Assembly: GCA_038203095.1 (NCBI GenBank)
Contig: JBBREH010000051.1
Location: forward strand, 1 to 6,658
DNA: 6,658 bases
Origin: PALSA-1336 sp038203095
GTDB taxonomy: Bacteria; Patescibacteriota; Doudnabacteria; UBA920
Direction of reading: 5' to 3'
Shown here: in pieces, positions 1 through 5,351 of the stretch
Position numbering within the stretch: the first letter of the stretch is position 1
Layout: every line of letters begins with the position of its first letter
Translations under genes and position numbers: made by a program
Notes under the pieces: model-generated
Seen by the model: only the letters and a program-made list of their open reading frames with translations
Told to the model about the DNA's origin: nothing
The model's database searches: none

Positions 1-1
1 A

Positions 2-112
2 AGCATCAGTCATAGCCATAACGGCTGGGCAAAGCTTATGCAAGAAGCAAAATCTAGATTATTTAGAAACATTAAATTTAAGGATCAATCAAAAGTTGTG
101 GCTGGCGTTTAG
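2..112 (+). CDS. 3' end of an unidentified protein gene (partial)
   Basis: An open frame enters from the left edge and ends at a TAG at 110-112, leaving about 36 C-terminal residues. It is followed 36 bp later by a good terminator-like hairpin in the same orientation, which supports a real gene end. The tail contains SISHSHNGWAKLMQEAKSRL and is basic. The S-x-x-G-W-x-K pattern near the C-terminus loosely recalls the end of bacterial reverse transcriptases of the diversity-generating-retroelement or retron type, where a SYxGW/H-like segment is common. The fragment is too short to establish that, and transposase or nuclease tails remain possible. The gene is convergent with the minus-strand genes that fill the rest of the window. 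I am fairly sure it is coding and unsure what it encodes. Confidence 0.45.
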   Translation, partial: SISHSHNGWAKLMQEAKSRLFRNIKFKDQSKVVAGV

Positions 113-148
113 GGGCCATGTCTTGATTAGAAAATACTTAATCGACGG

Positions 149-182
149 TTGGAAGAGGTGTCCCCTCTTCCAATTCAATTTT
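149..182 (+). terminator. Hairpin terminator of the left-edge gene
   Basis: A perfect 10-bp stem (149-158 pairing with 164-173, arm TTGGAAGAGG) closes a 5-nt loop and is followed by a T-rich tract (TTCAATTTTA). It sits between two convergent genes. The plus-strand side has the better T tract, so it most likely ends the left-edge gene. On the minus strand it could also stop transcripts leaving the metallopeptidase gene, but the following sequence there is not T-rich. Confidence 0.7.
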
Positions 183-196
183 ATGTTGTAATAAAG

Positions 197-562
197 TTAG
201 ACTTTGCCTTCGGCAGCCCATTTTTGCTCGAGTTTTTGCACGCCGGGCTCGTCAAAGCCAAAATGATGGCCAATTTCGTGCCAAACTACACGACGAACTA
301 GGGCTGGAATTTTATCTTCCGATCCTGCAAAACGTTCAATTGTCCCCTTCCAAATGGTAATTGTATCAGGTAAGGTGGCGCCCATACCATAAGCCGAGCC
401 GCGCCTTAACTGCGAAACTCCATGATAAACTCCAAACAAAGAATTATTTTCTGACTCCCCTTCTTCCAAAACAATCTCCACATTGTTTAACTTGGTTCGT
501 ATATGTTCAGGCAAAGCCTCCACTGCCGCGGTAATTAAATTTTCAAATTCCTGTCGTTCCAT
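197..562 (-). CDS. Small zincin-like metallopeptidase family protein
   Basis: This is a 121-residue soluble protein with a zinc-protease motif near the C-terminus, HEIGHHFGFDE. H95, E96 and H99 form HExxH, then G102 and a third acidic ligand candidate at D104 or E105. The short length, the HExxHxxG layout and the central segment GATLPDTITIWKG match the metallopeptidase family Zincin_1 (Pfam PF06262), whose cellular role is not well established. There is no signal peptide or membrane segment, so it should be cytoplasmic. I start it at the ATG at 562 (MERQEF). An in-frame TTG four codons upstream would run toward the palindrome and is less likely. It lies 48 bp downstream of the HAD gene in the same direction and may be cotranscribed, subject to the palindrome between them. 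Confidence 0.85.
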   Translation of the reverse strand: MERQEFENLITAAVEALPEHIRTKLNNVEIVLEEGESENNSLFGVYHGVSQLRRGSAYGMGATLPDTITIWKGTIERFAGSEDKIPALVRRVVWHEIGHHFGFDEPGVQKLEQKWAAEGKV

Positions 563-572
563 AAAATTTCCC

Positions 573-610
573 AATAGTACAATTCTAACGGCCGTTAAAA
601 TTGTACTATT
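573..610. repeat. 38-bp near-perfect palindrome between HAD and metallopeptidase genes
   Basis: Two 19-bp arms (573-591 and 592-610) are reverse complements except for one position (585 against 598). On the minus-strand transcript that position is a G-U pair, so the RNA hairpin would be fully paired. The centre is AACGGCCGTT. The dyad begins at the base after the HAD stop codon and ends 10 bp before the metallopeptidase ATG. On the minus strand it is followed by GGGAAATTTT, a weak T tract. It could be an intercistronic attenuator or terminator, an mRNA stability hairpin, or an operator for a dimeric regulator. Confidence 0.8.
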
Positions 611-1216
611 CTAATTTATTTGATATTTTTCTTTTATAACTTTTTCAAAGCTTTCAAAGTCCACATAAAATTCTGCATTAAAACCAAACAACTTTGCGCT
701 CTCAATGGCCGGGCGGTCATCGTCAAGAACCAAAATTTCGTCCTTTAACGTTCCTTGTAAGCCCTTAAAAATCTCTTCCCAAAATTCGGTTTGCCTTTTT
801 AAATAACCAACCTGCCATGAGGGGTAAATATTTTCCAAAATATTTTTCAGGCCAACCACGCTCAACAAATATTCGGTCCGATATTTTTCTTGGTCAGTAA
901 CCAAGTGGCATTTAATTCCCTTTTGCCTTAACTTGCCAATAAGTTCTACCATTTCGGGGTCGGTTTTAGCTTCCCCGGAAAACCAAAAATCCAACAAATC
1001 TTGGACTGATTTATTCCAGCCCCAATCTTTAACTCTCTTAGACAGCTCCTCTTTTAAATCCGCTTTGCCGGTTCCACAAAGCAAAAATTCATTATTAAAA
1101 AAATTGTGGACTTTTTCCTTGTCCAATAACATTCCCAAATCTTCAAGCCGCTGGCTAAAATACTTATCACGTTTGATTATTGGTCCGTCACAATCAAATA
1201 AAATAACTTTTATCAT
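611..1216 (-). CDS. HAD-superfamily hydrolase (phosphatase-like)
   Basis: This 201-residue cytoplasmic protein has the haloacid dehalogenase motifs in order. Motif I is LFDCDGPI, with the nucleophile D8 and acid/base D10. Motif II ends in T107 (CHLVTDQ). Motif III is a lysine, probably K140 (VGYLKRQTEF), and motif IV is the acidic LVLDDD at D165-D167, which would bind Mg2+. A helical cap lies between motifs I and II at about residues 15-85. Overall it resembles phosphoglycolate phosphatase or beta-phosphoglucomutase-like members, but the substrate cannot be read from sequence. Proline at position 12, where T or V is usual, is a mild oddity. I start at the ATG at 1216; an upstream in-frame TTG at 1222 adds two residues and is less likely. 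It follows secY across a terminator hairpin that ends only 15 bp before the start codon. Confidence 0.88.
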   Translation of the reverse strand: MIKVILFDCDGPIIKRDKYFSQRLEDLGMLLDKEKVHNFFNNEFLLCGTGKADLKEELSKRVKDWGWNKSVQDLLDFWFSGEAKTDPEMVELIGKLRQKGIKCHLVTDQEKYRTEYLLSVVGLKNILENIYPSWQVGYLKRQTEFWEEIFKGLQGTLKDEILVLDDDRPAIESAKLFGFNAEFYVDFESFEKVIKEKYQIN

Positions 1217-1231
1217 AAACAATAAAAATTT

Positions 1232-1260
1232 AAAACCTGCCTAAATTATGGCAGGTTTTT
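1232..1260 (-). terminator. Terminator hairpin after secY (end of spc operon), possibly bidirectional
   Basis: A 10-bp perfect stem (1232-1241 with 1250-1259, arm AAAACCTGCC) encloses an 8-nt loop. On the minus strand the stem is followed by AAATTTTTATTG, so it can act as an intrinsic terminator 36 bp beyond the secY stop. On the plus strand it is followed by TTTTTATA, so it is symmetric. The HAD start codon follows 15 bp later. That gene therefore depends on read-through or on a promoter that overlaps the hairpin. Confidence 0.75.
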
Positions 1261-1263
1261 ATA

Positions 1264-1298
1264 CTAAATGCTAGATACTAACTCCTAAATGCTAATTA
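1264..1298 (-). repeat. Degenerate heptad tract abutting the secY stop codon
   Basis: Five consecutive 7-bp units all begin with CTA on the plus strand, starting at 1264, 1271, 1278, 1285 and 1292. CTAAATG occurs twice. The last unit, CTAATTA, contains the complement of the secY stop codon. On the coding strand the tract reads as NNNNTAG units beginning at the stop. The final 14 bp (1285-1298) are identical to 5613-5626, which end at the rplE stop codon. Confidence 0.75.
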
Positions 1299-2576
1299 AA
1301 AACCTTCATAATCATGCATAGTCAACTGGGCATCAATTTTCTTGATGACTTCAATGACTACGGAGACTACGATAAGCAGGCCAGTGCCGCCAAAGGTTAA
1401 AGCCGTAGTGCCGGTAAAATTTTGTAGCATTAAAGGCAAAACTGCGATTAAAGCTAAAAAGAAAGCGCCGGCTAAAGTTATGCGGTTTAAGACCATGCTT
1501 AAAAAGTCGGCTGTTTGTGTACCCGGTCTTAAACCAGGTACAAATCCACCATTTTTTTGCACATTCTCCGCAATTTCCGTGGGATTAAAAACTACCGCGG
1601 TATAAAAATAGGTAAACGCCATAACCAAAATAAAATAAGAAACGCCATAAAACAAGCCTTGCGACTGGAACAGAGCGGTCACACTCTTAGCCATTTGGCT
1701 CAAAAAGGGCGATTTAGCAGTCATAAAAAATTGTGCTATCATAGCCGGAAACAGCATAACGGAAATGGCAAAAATAATTGGAATTACGCCTGCCTGGTTA
1801 AGGCGCAAAGGCAAGTGAGTATTGACCCCGCCAAAAAGCTTGTTGCCTCGCACACGCTTGGCATAGGCAATGGGAATATTTCTTTGGGCTTCAGTCACCA
1901 AGACCACGCCGGCAATTACAATTAAAATCACGGCTACAAAAGCCAAAACCAGCGGCAATTTGCTAGGATCATACCAGCTGCTTAAGAAGCCAAAATTAGC
2001 AGGAATCCTTGCTACTATCCCGGCAAAAATAATTAATGACAAACCATTTCCAACGTCAAATTCAGACATAATTTCACCTAACCACATCATCAACATGGTG
2101 CCGGCAGTAATGGAAAGCAATACCAAAAACCAAGTAAAAGGACTAAATGCTCCCAAAACTGAAGCCCCACCCTGACTTTGCAAAAGGCGGATAGTCCCAA
2201 AACCCTGCAAGGGAGCTAAAATTATGGTTAAGTAACGTGTATATTGGTTAATTTGGGTTCTACCGGCTTCGCCACCTTCCTTTTGCATTTCGGCTAAAGT
2301 CGGAACAACTATCGTTAGTAGTTGCATAATAATGCTGGCAGTGATATATGGCCCCACACCCAGCATGGCAATGGAAAAATTGGTCAGTCCCCCGCCTGAA
2401 AAAATATCTAAAAGATTGAAAAACTGGCTTTGAGCCAAAAAATTCTTAAGTCCCGAAACGTCTATGCCGGAAATTGGCACATGAGCCAATACGCGGGTCA
2501 TAAGTAAAAGACCCAGCACAATTAAAATTTTATTGCGCAAATCTTTAGTTTTCCAGATTAAACTAAGCTTATTCAT
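1296..2576 (-). CDS. secY: Protein translocase subunit SecY
   Basis: SecY is the channel-forming subunit of the SecYEG translocon in the cytoplasmic membrane. The 426 residues are normal for the family. About ten hydrophobic spans can be placed, near residues 15-32, 70-92, 113-133, 147-167, 178-195, 207-228, 262-284, 307-330, 365-385 and 393-412. Hallmarks are LGVGPYITASIIMQLL in TM2, KEGGEAGRTQINQYTRYLT before TM3, GNGLSLIIFAGI in TM5, QRNIPIAYAKR in the cytosolic loop after TM6, LPLRLNQAGVIPIIFA at TM7, FNPTEIAENVQKNGGFVPG in the loop after TM8 (with R350 following), and the C-terminal MHDYEGF. It starts with ATG 13 codons before the first span. It is the last gene of the operon: adk and map, common next neighbours elsewhere, are absent and a terminator follows. 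No Shine-Dalgarno sequence precedes it. Confidence 0.98.
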   Translation of the reverse strand: MNKLSLIWKTKDLRNKILIVLGLLLMTRVLAHVPISGIDVSGLKNFLAQSQFFNLLDIFSGGGLTNFSIAMLGVGPYITASIIMQLLTIVVPTLAEMQKEGGEAGRTQINQYTRYLTIILAPLQGFGTIRLLQSQGGASVLGAFSPFTWFLVLLSITAGTMLMMWLGEIMSEFDVGNGLSLIIFAGIVARIPANFGFLSSWYDPSKLPLVLAFVAVILIVIAGVVLVTEAQRNIPIAYAKRVRGNKLFGGVNTHLPLRLNQAGVIPIIFAISVMLFPAMIAQFFMTAKSPFLSQMAKSVTALFQSQGLFYGVSYFILVMAFTYFYTAVVFNPTEIAENVQKNGGFVPGLRPGTQTADFLSMVLNRITLAGAFFLALIAVLPLMLQNFTGTTALTFGGTGLLIVVSVVIEVIKKIDAQLTMHDYEGF

Positions 2577-2586
2577 GGGGTTAATC

Positions 2587-2653
2587 TTCTACTAAATACG
2601 AAAATGTACGAAATGCACCAAATCTTTGTTCAATATTTTAGTATTTAGCAGAG
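2587..2653 (-). repeat. 67-bp dispersed intergenic element, copy A (rplO/secY gap)
   Basis: This 67-bp tract aligns without gaps to 4139-4205, with 56 of 67 positions identical by hand count. Its outer ends are inverted: CTACTAAATAC on the left against GTATTTAGCAG on the right. The inner part carries repeated TACGAAA words. Its right end abuts the rplO stop codon, which lies at 2654-2656. In RNA it could fold into an intercistronic hairpin. No protein is encoded in it. Confidence 0.85.
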
Positions 2654-3088
2654 TTACAATATTTTCCCGCCTGCCTTTTCCACTGCTTCGCGTGCGGATT
2701 TAGAAATAGAAAGTTTGATATTAAGTTTCTTTTTTATTTCACCTTGTAGGATCTTTACTTTTTTTGCCATGACATCAACCACCCCTTTGTCTATTAATGT
2801 CTGTAAGGTAACAGTATCACCATCTTTAAAAATATTCAAATCAGAAAGACTGACCGGAGTAGATTTGGCGTTTAAACCTTTAAAACCCCGGGACTTAGGC
2901 AATTGGCGAACCAGTGGCTGACGTCCACCTTCAAAAACCGCAGGCATTTTACTATGACCGGTACGTTTTGTTTGACCCTTGTTGCCACGAGTAGCATAGG
3001 TACCTTTTCCGCTACCCAAACCACGACCCACAACTTTACGGTGGTGGGTGGATTTAGGATGTTTTTTGAGGTTGTGAAGTTGTAACAT
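2654..3088 (-). CDS. rplO: 50S ribosomal protein L15
   Basis: L15 is a 23S rRNA-binding protein of the large subunit, needed late in 50S assembly. The 144 residues match the family. The N-terminal glycine- and basic-rich arm is clear (LHNLKKHPKSTHHRK, then VVGRGLGSGKGTYATRGNKG, GHSKMPAVFEGGRQPLVRQL, PKSRGFK). It is followed by the compact C-terminal domain from about residue 75 to the end (KAGGKIL). I start at the ATG at 3088 (MLQLHNL), the normal L15 N-terminus. The frame stays open to an upstream ATG at 3136, but those 16 extra residues are the translation of the 18-bp intergenic duplication. It directly follows rpsE; the rpmD (L30) gene normally found between them is absent. Confidence 0.97.
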   Translation of the reverse strand: MLQLHNLKKHPKSTHHRKVVGRGLGSGKGTYATRGNKGQTKRTGHSKMPAVFEGGRQPLVRQLPKSRGFKGLNAKSTPVSLSDLNIFKDGDTVTLQTLIDKGVVDVMAKKVKILQGEIKKKLNIKLSISKSAREAVEKAGGKIL

Positions 3089-3098
3089 ATTGTTAAAT

Positions 3099-3167
3099 CT
3101 AATTTCTATTAATTTCCTAATTTCTATTAATTTCAATCGGAAATTGAGAAATTGATTGAAATTCAGA
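3099..3167 (-). repeat. 18-bp tandem duplication plus inverted nonamer-like arm (rpsE/rplO gap)
   Basis: CTAATTTCTATTAATTTC occurs twice head to tail (3099-3116 and 3117-3134, identical). Each copy is itself two related 9-mers. Beyond a short AATCG spacer the other side (3139-3167) carries GAAATT words at about 9-bp spacing, the complement of the AATTTC words. The gap can therefore fold back on itself. It lies between the rpsE stop and the rplO start in the 88-bp gap. Confidence 0.8.
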
Positions 3168-3176
3168 AATTTATGG

Positions 3177-3677
3177 CTATTTCCTCAACTGCGCTAACTG
3201 TTCTTTGCTCTTCATTTTCTTGAAAGCCTCAAATACTGCCTTGACGTTGTTGACCTTGTTGTTAGAACCAAGCATTTTGGAAACTACATTTTTCACGCCG
3301 GCCAACTCCATCACGCTGCGAACCGCACCGCCGGCAATTACACCGGTACCAGGCTTCGCGGGTTTGAGCATTAAACTGGAAGACTTGTACTTAATATTCA
3401 GCCCATGGGGGATGGTTTCCATTACCAACGGCAGAGTAATCATATTCTTTTTGGCCTGGTTAACAGCTTTGTTCACGCTTTCAGAAACATCTGCGCCTTT
3501 TTTCAAACCCATACCAACTTTACCTTTATGATCACCAATAACTACTAACGCGCGAAAACGCATTCTTTTACCGCCGGCCACAACACGAGTGACTCTTTTA
3601 ACTTCCACAACTTTTTGGTCAAACTCGTTGCGATCTCTTTCGCCTTCGTTGTTTGAACTTCTACGTCTTTTTTCCAT
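3177..3677 (-). CDS. rpsE: 30S ribosomal protein S5
   Basis: S5 is a small-subunit protein at the mRNA entry region that contributes to decoding accuracy. The 166 residues show both known domains. The N-terminal double-stranded-RNA-binding-like domain covers about residues 19-85 (EFDQKVVEVKRVTRVVAGGK, RFRALVVIGDHKGKVGMGL). The C-terminal domain covers about 90-160 (PGTGVIAGGAVRSVMELAGV, a family signature). A basic N-terminal tail MEKRRRSS precedes them. I choose the ATG at 3677. An in-frame GTG five codons upstream would add MDIYI, encoded by an AT-repeat, and is unlikely. No Shine-Dalgarno sequence is visible. It lies 88 bp downstream of rplR. Confidence 0.97.
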   Translation of the reverse strand: MEKRRRSSNNEGERDRNEFDQKVVEVKRVTRVVAGGKRMRFRALVVIGDHKGKVGMGLKKGADVSESVNKAVNQAKKNMITLPLVMETIPHGLNIKYKSSSLMLKPAKPGTGVIAGGAVRSVMELAGVKNVVSKMLGSNNKVNNVKAVFEAFKKMKSKEQLAQLRK

Positions 3678-3696
3678 AATATATATATCCACAAGT

Positions 3697-3760
3697 CACT
3701 AATGGCGCATATGGGGCAAATCGTTAAATTTGCAGTGCTTGTTCCCATGTACGATTAGTG
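3697..3760 (-). repeat. 64-bp intergenic hairpin (rplR/rpsE gap)
   Basis: An interrupted inverted repeat fills most of the 88-bp gap. The outer arms are CACTAAT (3697-3703) and ATTAGTG (3754-3760). Middle arms around CGCATATGGG and CCCATGTACG pair with two mismatches. The inner stem GCAAAT (3716-3721) pairs with ATTTGC (3728-3733) around a 6-nt loop. Unlike the other gaps, no strong short-period repeat is evident. It could act in mRNA folding or processing; no function is shown. Confidence 0.7.
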
Positions 3761-3765
3761 AATGA

Positions 3766-4119
3766 TTAAAATTCTAGACCACCTTCTCTGGCGCCTTCAG
3801 CCAAAGCTTTAATTCTACCGTGATAAGCAAAACCACCACGGTCAAATTTAACTGCCTTCATATTTTTTAGCAAGGCTTTACTGGCAAGCAACTTTCCAAC
3901 TTCTTTAGCAACGTCTAGTTTCTTTGCCTTTGCTTTTAATTCCATCGAGGAGGCAGATGCTAGTGTCTTACCCAATTCATCATCTATTAACTGAGCATAA
4001 ATGTGCTTGTTAGCTTTAAAGACAGCTAAACGCGGCCTGGTATTTACACCAGATACTCTACTACGAACGCGCTTTTGACGAATTTCTCGTTTTAAATTTT
4101 TCTTCTTCTGAATATTCAT
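3766..4119 (-). CDS. rplR: 50S ribosomal protein L18
   Basis: L18 binds 5S rRNA together with L5 and helps form the central protuberance of the 50S subunit. The 117 residues match the bacterial family. A basic N-terminal tail (NIQKKKNLKREIRQKRVR) is followed by RPRLAVFKANKHIYAQLIDD with its RLxVxxSNKHIYAQ-like signature. The C-terminal signature is KFDRGGFAYHGRIKALAEGA then REGGLEF. It starts with the ATG at 4119. A small AT-rich inverted repeat (AAATTTAT, 3-nt loop, ATAAATTT at 4120-4138) touches the start codon on its upstream side. It sits between rplF and rpsE in the usual order. No Shine-Dalgarno sequence is seen. Confidence 0.97.
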   Translation of the reverse strand: MNIQKKKNLKREIRQKRVRSRVSGVNTRPRLAVFKANKHIYAQLIDDELGKTLASASSMELKAKAKKLDVAKEVGKLLASKALLKNMKAVKFDRGGFAYHGRIKALAEGAREGGLEF

Positions 4120-4138
4120 AAATTTATCAAATAAATTT
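4120..4138 (-). repeat. AT-only hairpin next to the rplR start codon
   Basis: AAATTTAT (4120-4127) and ATAAATTT (4131-4138) are perfect inverted arms with a 3-nt loop, directly upstream of the rplR ATG and next to the 67-bp element copy B. It lies where a ribosome-binding site would be, so it may influence translation initiation. The stem is only A-T pairs and would be weak. Confidence 0.5.
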
Positions 4139-4205
4139 TTCTACTAAATACGAAAGGGTGCGAAATGTACTAAATATTAGGTCAACACTTTAGTATTTGG
4201 CAGAG
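4139..4205 (-). repeat. 67-bp dispersed intergenic element, copy B (rplF/rplR gap)
   Basis: This is the second copy of the element at 2587-2653: same length, no indels, 56 of 67 positions identical by hand count. It keeps the inverted ends (CTACTAAATACGAAAG against CTTTAGTATTTGGCAG, three mismatches). It also has an inner exact inverted pair, TACTAAA at 4168 and TTTAGTA about 14 bp on. It ends one base before the rplF stop codon, as copy A ends flush with the rplO stop. Confidence 0.85.
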
Positions 4206-4206
4206 T

Positions 4207-4761
4207 CTACTTGCCACCTCCAACGACTTTAACAACCTTACCCGCTTTTCTTACAATTACTTCATCTATATATTTAATACCTTTACCTTTATATGGTTCC
4301 GGCTTTTTTAGTTCTCTGACTTCTGCTGCAAACTGACCGACCAACTGCTTATCGGCTCCGGAAATGCTAATGATATTTTTGTCCGCTATCACGGTTAAGG
4401 TTGTAGGAATATTAACTTCCACCGGATGAGAAAATCCCAAGGCCATAACAATCTTACTACCCTGCACTGCTACTTTAAAGCCAACACCAATCACTTCTAG
4501 TTTCTTTTCAAAGCCTTTGGTAACTCCGTCAACCATATTCTGGACTAAAGATCGAAATAATCCCCACAATGCTTTTTCGCGTTTATTCTCCTTACCGGCC
4601 ACGTCTACCAAAACTTCTTTTTCGCTAATAATAATATTAATCTTGGGATGCACTGCTAAATTTAAAGCCCCCTTAGGACCGGTAACGGTCAAAGTTAAAT
4701 CATTTTTTGCAACTGTCACTCCCGCAGGAATGATAACTGGTTTTTTTCCAATTCTAGACAT
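4207..4761 (-). CDS. rplF: 50S ribosomal protein L6
   Basis: L6 binds 23S rRNA near the sarcin-ricin and L7/L12 stalk base region. The 184 residues are slightly above the usual 176-180, the extra being a basic glycine-rich tail (KAGKVVKVVGGGK). The N-terminus MSRIGKKPVIIPAGV is canonical. Both halves of the duplicated L6 fold are visible: residues 1-80 (VTGPKGALNLAVHP, then WGLFRSLVQNMVDGVTKGF) and 84-170 (LEVIGVGFKVAV, then RELKKPEPYKGKGIKY, the C-terminal signature at about 150-164). It begins with ATG and no Shine-Dalgarno sequence is visible upstream. It lies between rpsH and rplR in standard order, with gaps of 85 and 87 bp. Confidence 0.97.
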   Translation of the reverse strand: MSRIGKKPVIIPAGVTVAKNDLTLTVTGPKGALNLAVHPKINIIISEKEVLVDVAGKENKREKALWGLFRSLVQNMVDGVTKGFEKKLEVIGVGFKVAVQGSKIVMALGFSHPVEVNIPTTLTVIADKNIISISGADKQLVGQFAAEVRELKKPEPYKGKGIKYIDEVIVRKAGKVVKVVGGGK

Positions 4762-4768
4762 ATGCGTA

Positions 4769-4846
4769 ACTGATTAGCACTGATTAATGACTGATGGACA
4801 CGGATCTGTATTTATCCGTTTTTCTGTCCGTGTTTATCTATTTAAT
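4769..4846 (-). repeat. 10/11-bp periodic repeats and hairpin (rpsH/rplF gap)
   Basis: On the left, ACTGATTA-type words start at 4769, 4779 and 4790. On the right, ATC- or TGTC-led words with T-rich tails start at 4804, 4814, 4825 and 4836. The spacing is 10 or 11 bp throughout. Inverted pairs link the halves: ACGGAT (4800-4805) with ATCCGT (4814-4819), or alternatively ACACGGA (4798-4804) with TCCGTGT (4827-4833). The two pairings exclude each other, so two alternative hairpins are possible. Confidence 0.75.
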
Positions 4847-5239
4847 TTACCACACCTGACACACGACTTCTCCGCCCATCTTAGATTTACGGGCTTCTTT
4901 ATCTGTCATCAAGCCCTTGGAAGTAGAAACAACAGTTACGCCATAGCCACTGTTAGTTCTAGGCAACTTATCCGCCGGCAAATAAATCCTTTGCCCCGGC
5001 TTGCTGACTCTTTGGATGCCCGAAATAACTGATTCACCTTCAGCCGAATATTTCAAATTAATCTGGAGCATCTTATGGTCAAGCTTAACCTCGCTAAATC
5101 CGCCAATAAATCCCTGCTTAAACAATAATTGAGCCAAGCTGGCTTTAAATTTCGAATAAGGCAAAACCAGCTCGTTTTTACGGGCTTGGGCTGCATTACG
5201 AATGCGGGTTAACATGTCGGCGATTGGATCAGTGAACAT
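4847..5239 (-). CDS. rpsH: 30S ribosomal protein S8
   Basis: S8 binds the central domain of 16S rRNA early in 30S assembly, and in E. coli it represses the spc operon by binding an rRNA-like site in the mRNA. The 130 residues are the usual length. Canonical features are the N-terminus MFTDPIADMLTRIRNA, LVLPYSKFK at about 25-32, and the C-terminal signature STSKGLMTDKEARKSKMGGE then VVCQVW. I start at the ATG at 5239. The frame continues upstream to 5293, but the 18 added residues (repeating NHL) translate the 9-bp intergenic repeat and do not belong to S8. No Shine-Dalgarno sequence is seen. I did not identify an S8-type regulatory hairpin. Confidence 0.97.
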   Translation of the reverse strand: MFTDPIADMLTRIRNAAQARKNELVLPYSKFKASLAQLLFKQGFIGGFSEVKLDHKMLQINLKYSAEGESVISGIQRVSKPGQRIYLPADKLPRTNSGYGVTVVSTSKGLMTDKEARKSKMGGEVVCQVW

Positions 5240-5246
5240 AATTGTT

Positions 5247-5346
5247 GATTGAACAAGAATTAAATGATTTAAATGATTTAAATGATTGAACATGATTTAA
5301 CTGCAGTCTATTCTTGTCATTCTTTAAATCATGTCAATCTTGTCAA
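5247..5346 (-). repeat. 9-bp tandem repeats with inverted arm (rpsN/rpsH gap)
   Basis: TAAATGATT is repeated three times in perfect tandem (5261-5269, 5270-5278, 5279-5287), followed by a variant. The right half carries TTGTCAAT- and ATTCTTGTC-type words. An inverted pair CATGATTTAA (5291-5300) and TTAAATCATG (5324-5333) is exact over 10 bp. With one bulge it extends to about 15 bp around a loop containing CTGCAG. A second pairing links ACAAGAAT near 5253 with ATTCTTGT near 5310. This is the longest gap in the operon, at 112 bp. Confidence 0.8.
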
Positions 5347-5351
5347 TTGTT

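Noticed and set aside
933..1244. Plus-strand open frame opposite the HAD gene
   Set aside because: It is antisense to a gene with intact HAD motifs and crosses the terminator region; there is no independent support.
1217..1295. A clear sigma70 promoter for the HAD gene
   Set aside because: The region is A/T-rich, so -10-like words are abundant by chance, and no convincing -35/-10 pair with correct spacing could be separated from the terminator and heptads.
1342..2175. Plus-strand open frames opposite secY
   Set aside because: They are antisense shadows of a well-supported SecY gene, low in complexity and without family resemblance.
3089..3136. N-terminal extension of rplO by 16 residues (repeating LIEIRK)
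   Set aside because: It is the translation of the 18-bp tandem duplication. L15 starts normally at MLQLHNL, the ATG at 3088.
3089..3176. A hidden or decayed rpmD (L30) gene in the rpsE/rplO gap
   Set aside because: The gap is 88 bp, is explained by repeats, and no frame shows L30-like sequence.
3545..3748. Frame of 67 codons overlapping the rpsE start on the same strand
   Set aside because: It overlaps rpsE out of frame, includes the intergenic hairpin and resembles no known protein.
5240..5293. N-terminal extension of rpsH by 18 residues (repeating NHL)
   Set aside because: The added residues translate the 9-bp intergenic repeat. The S8 family starts at MFTDPIADML, which is the ATG at 5239.
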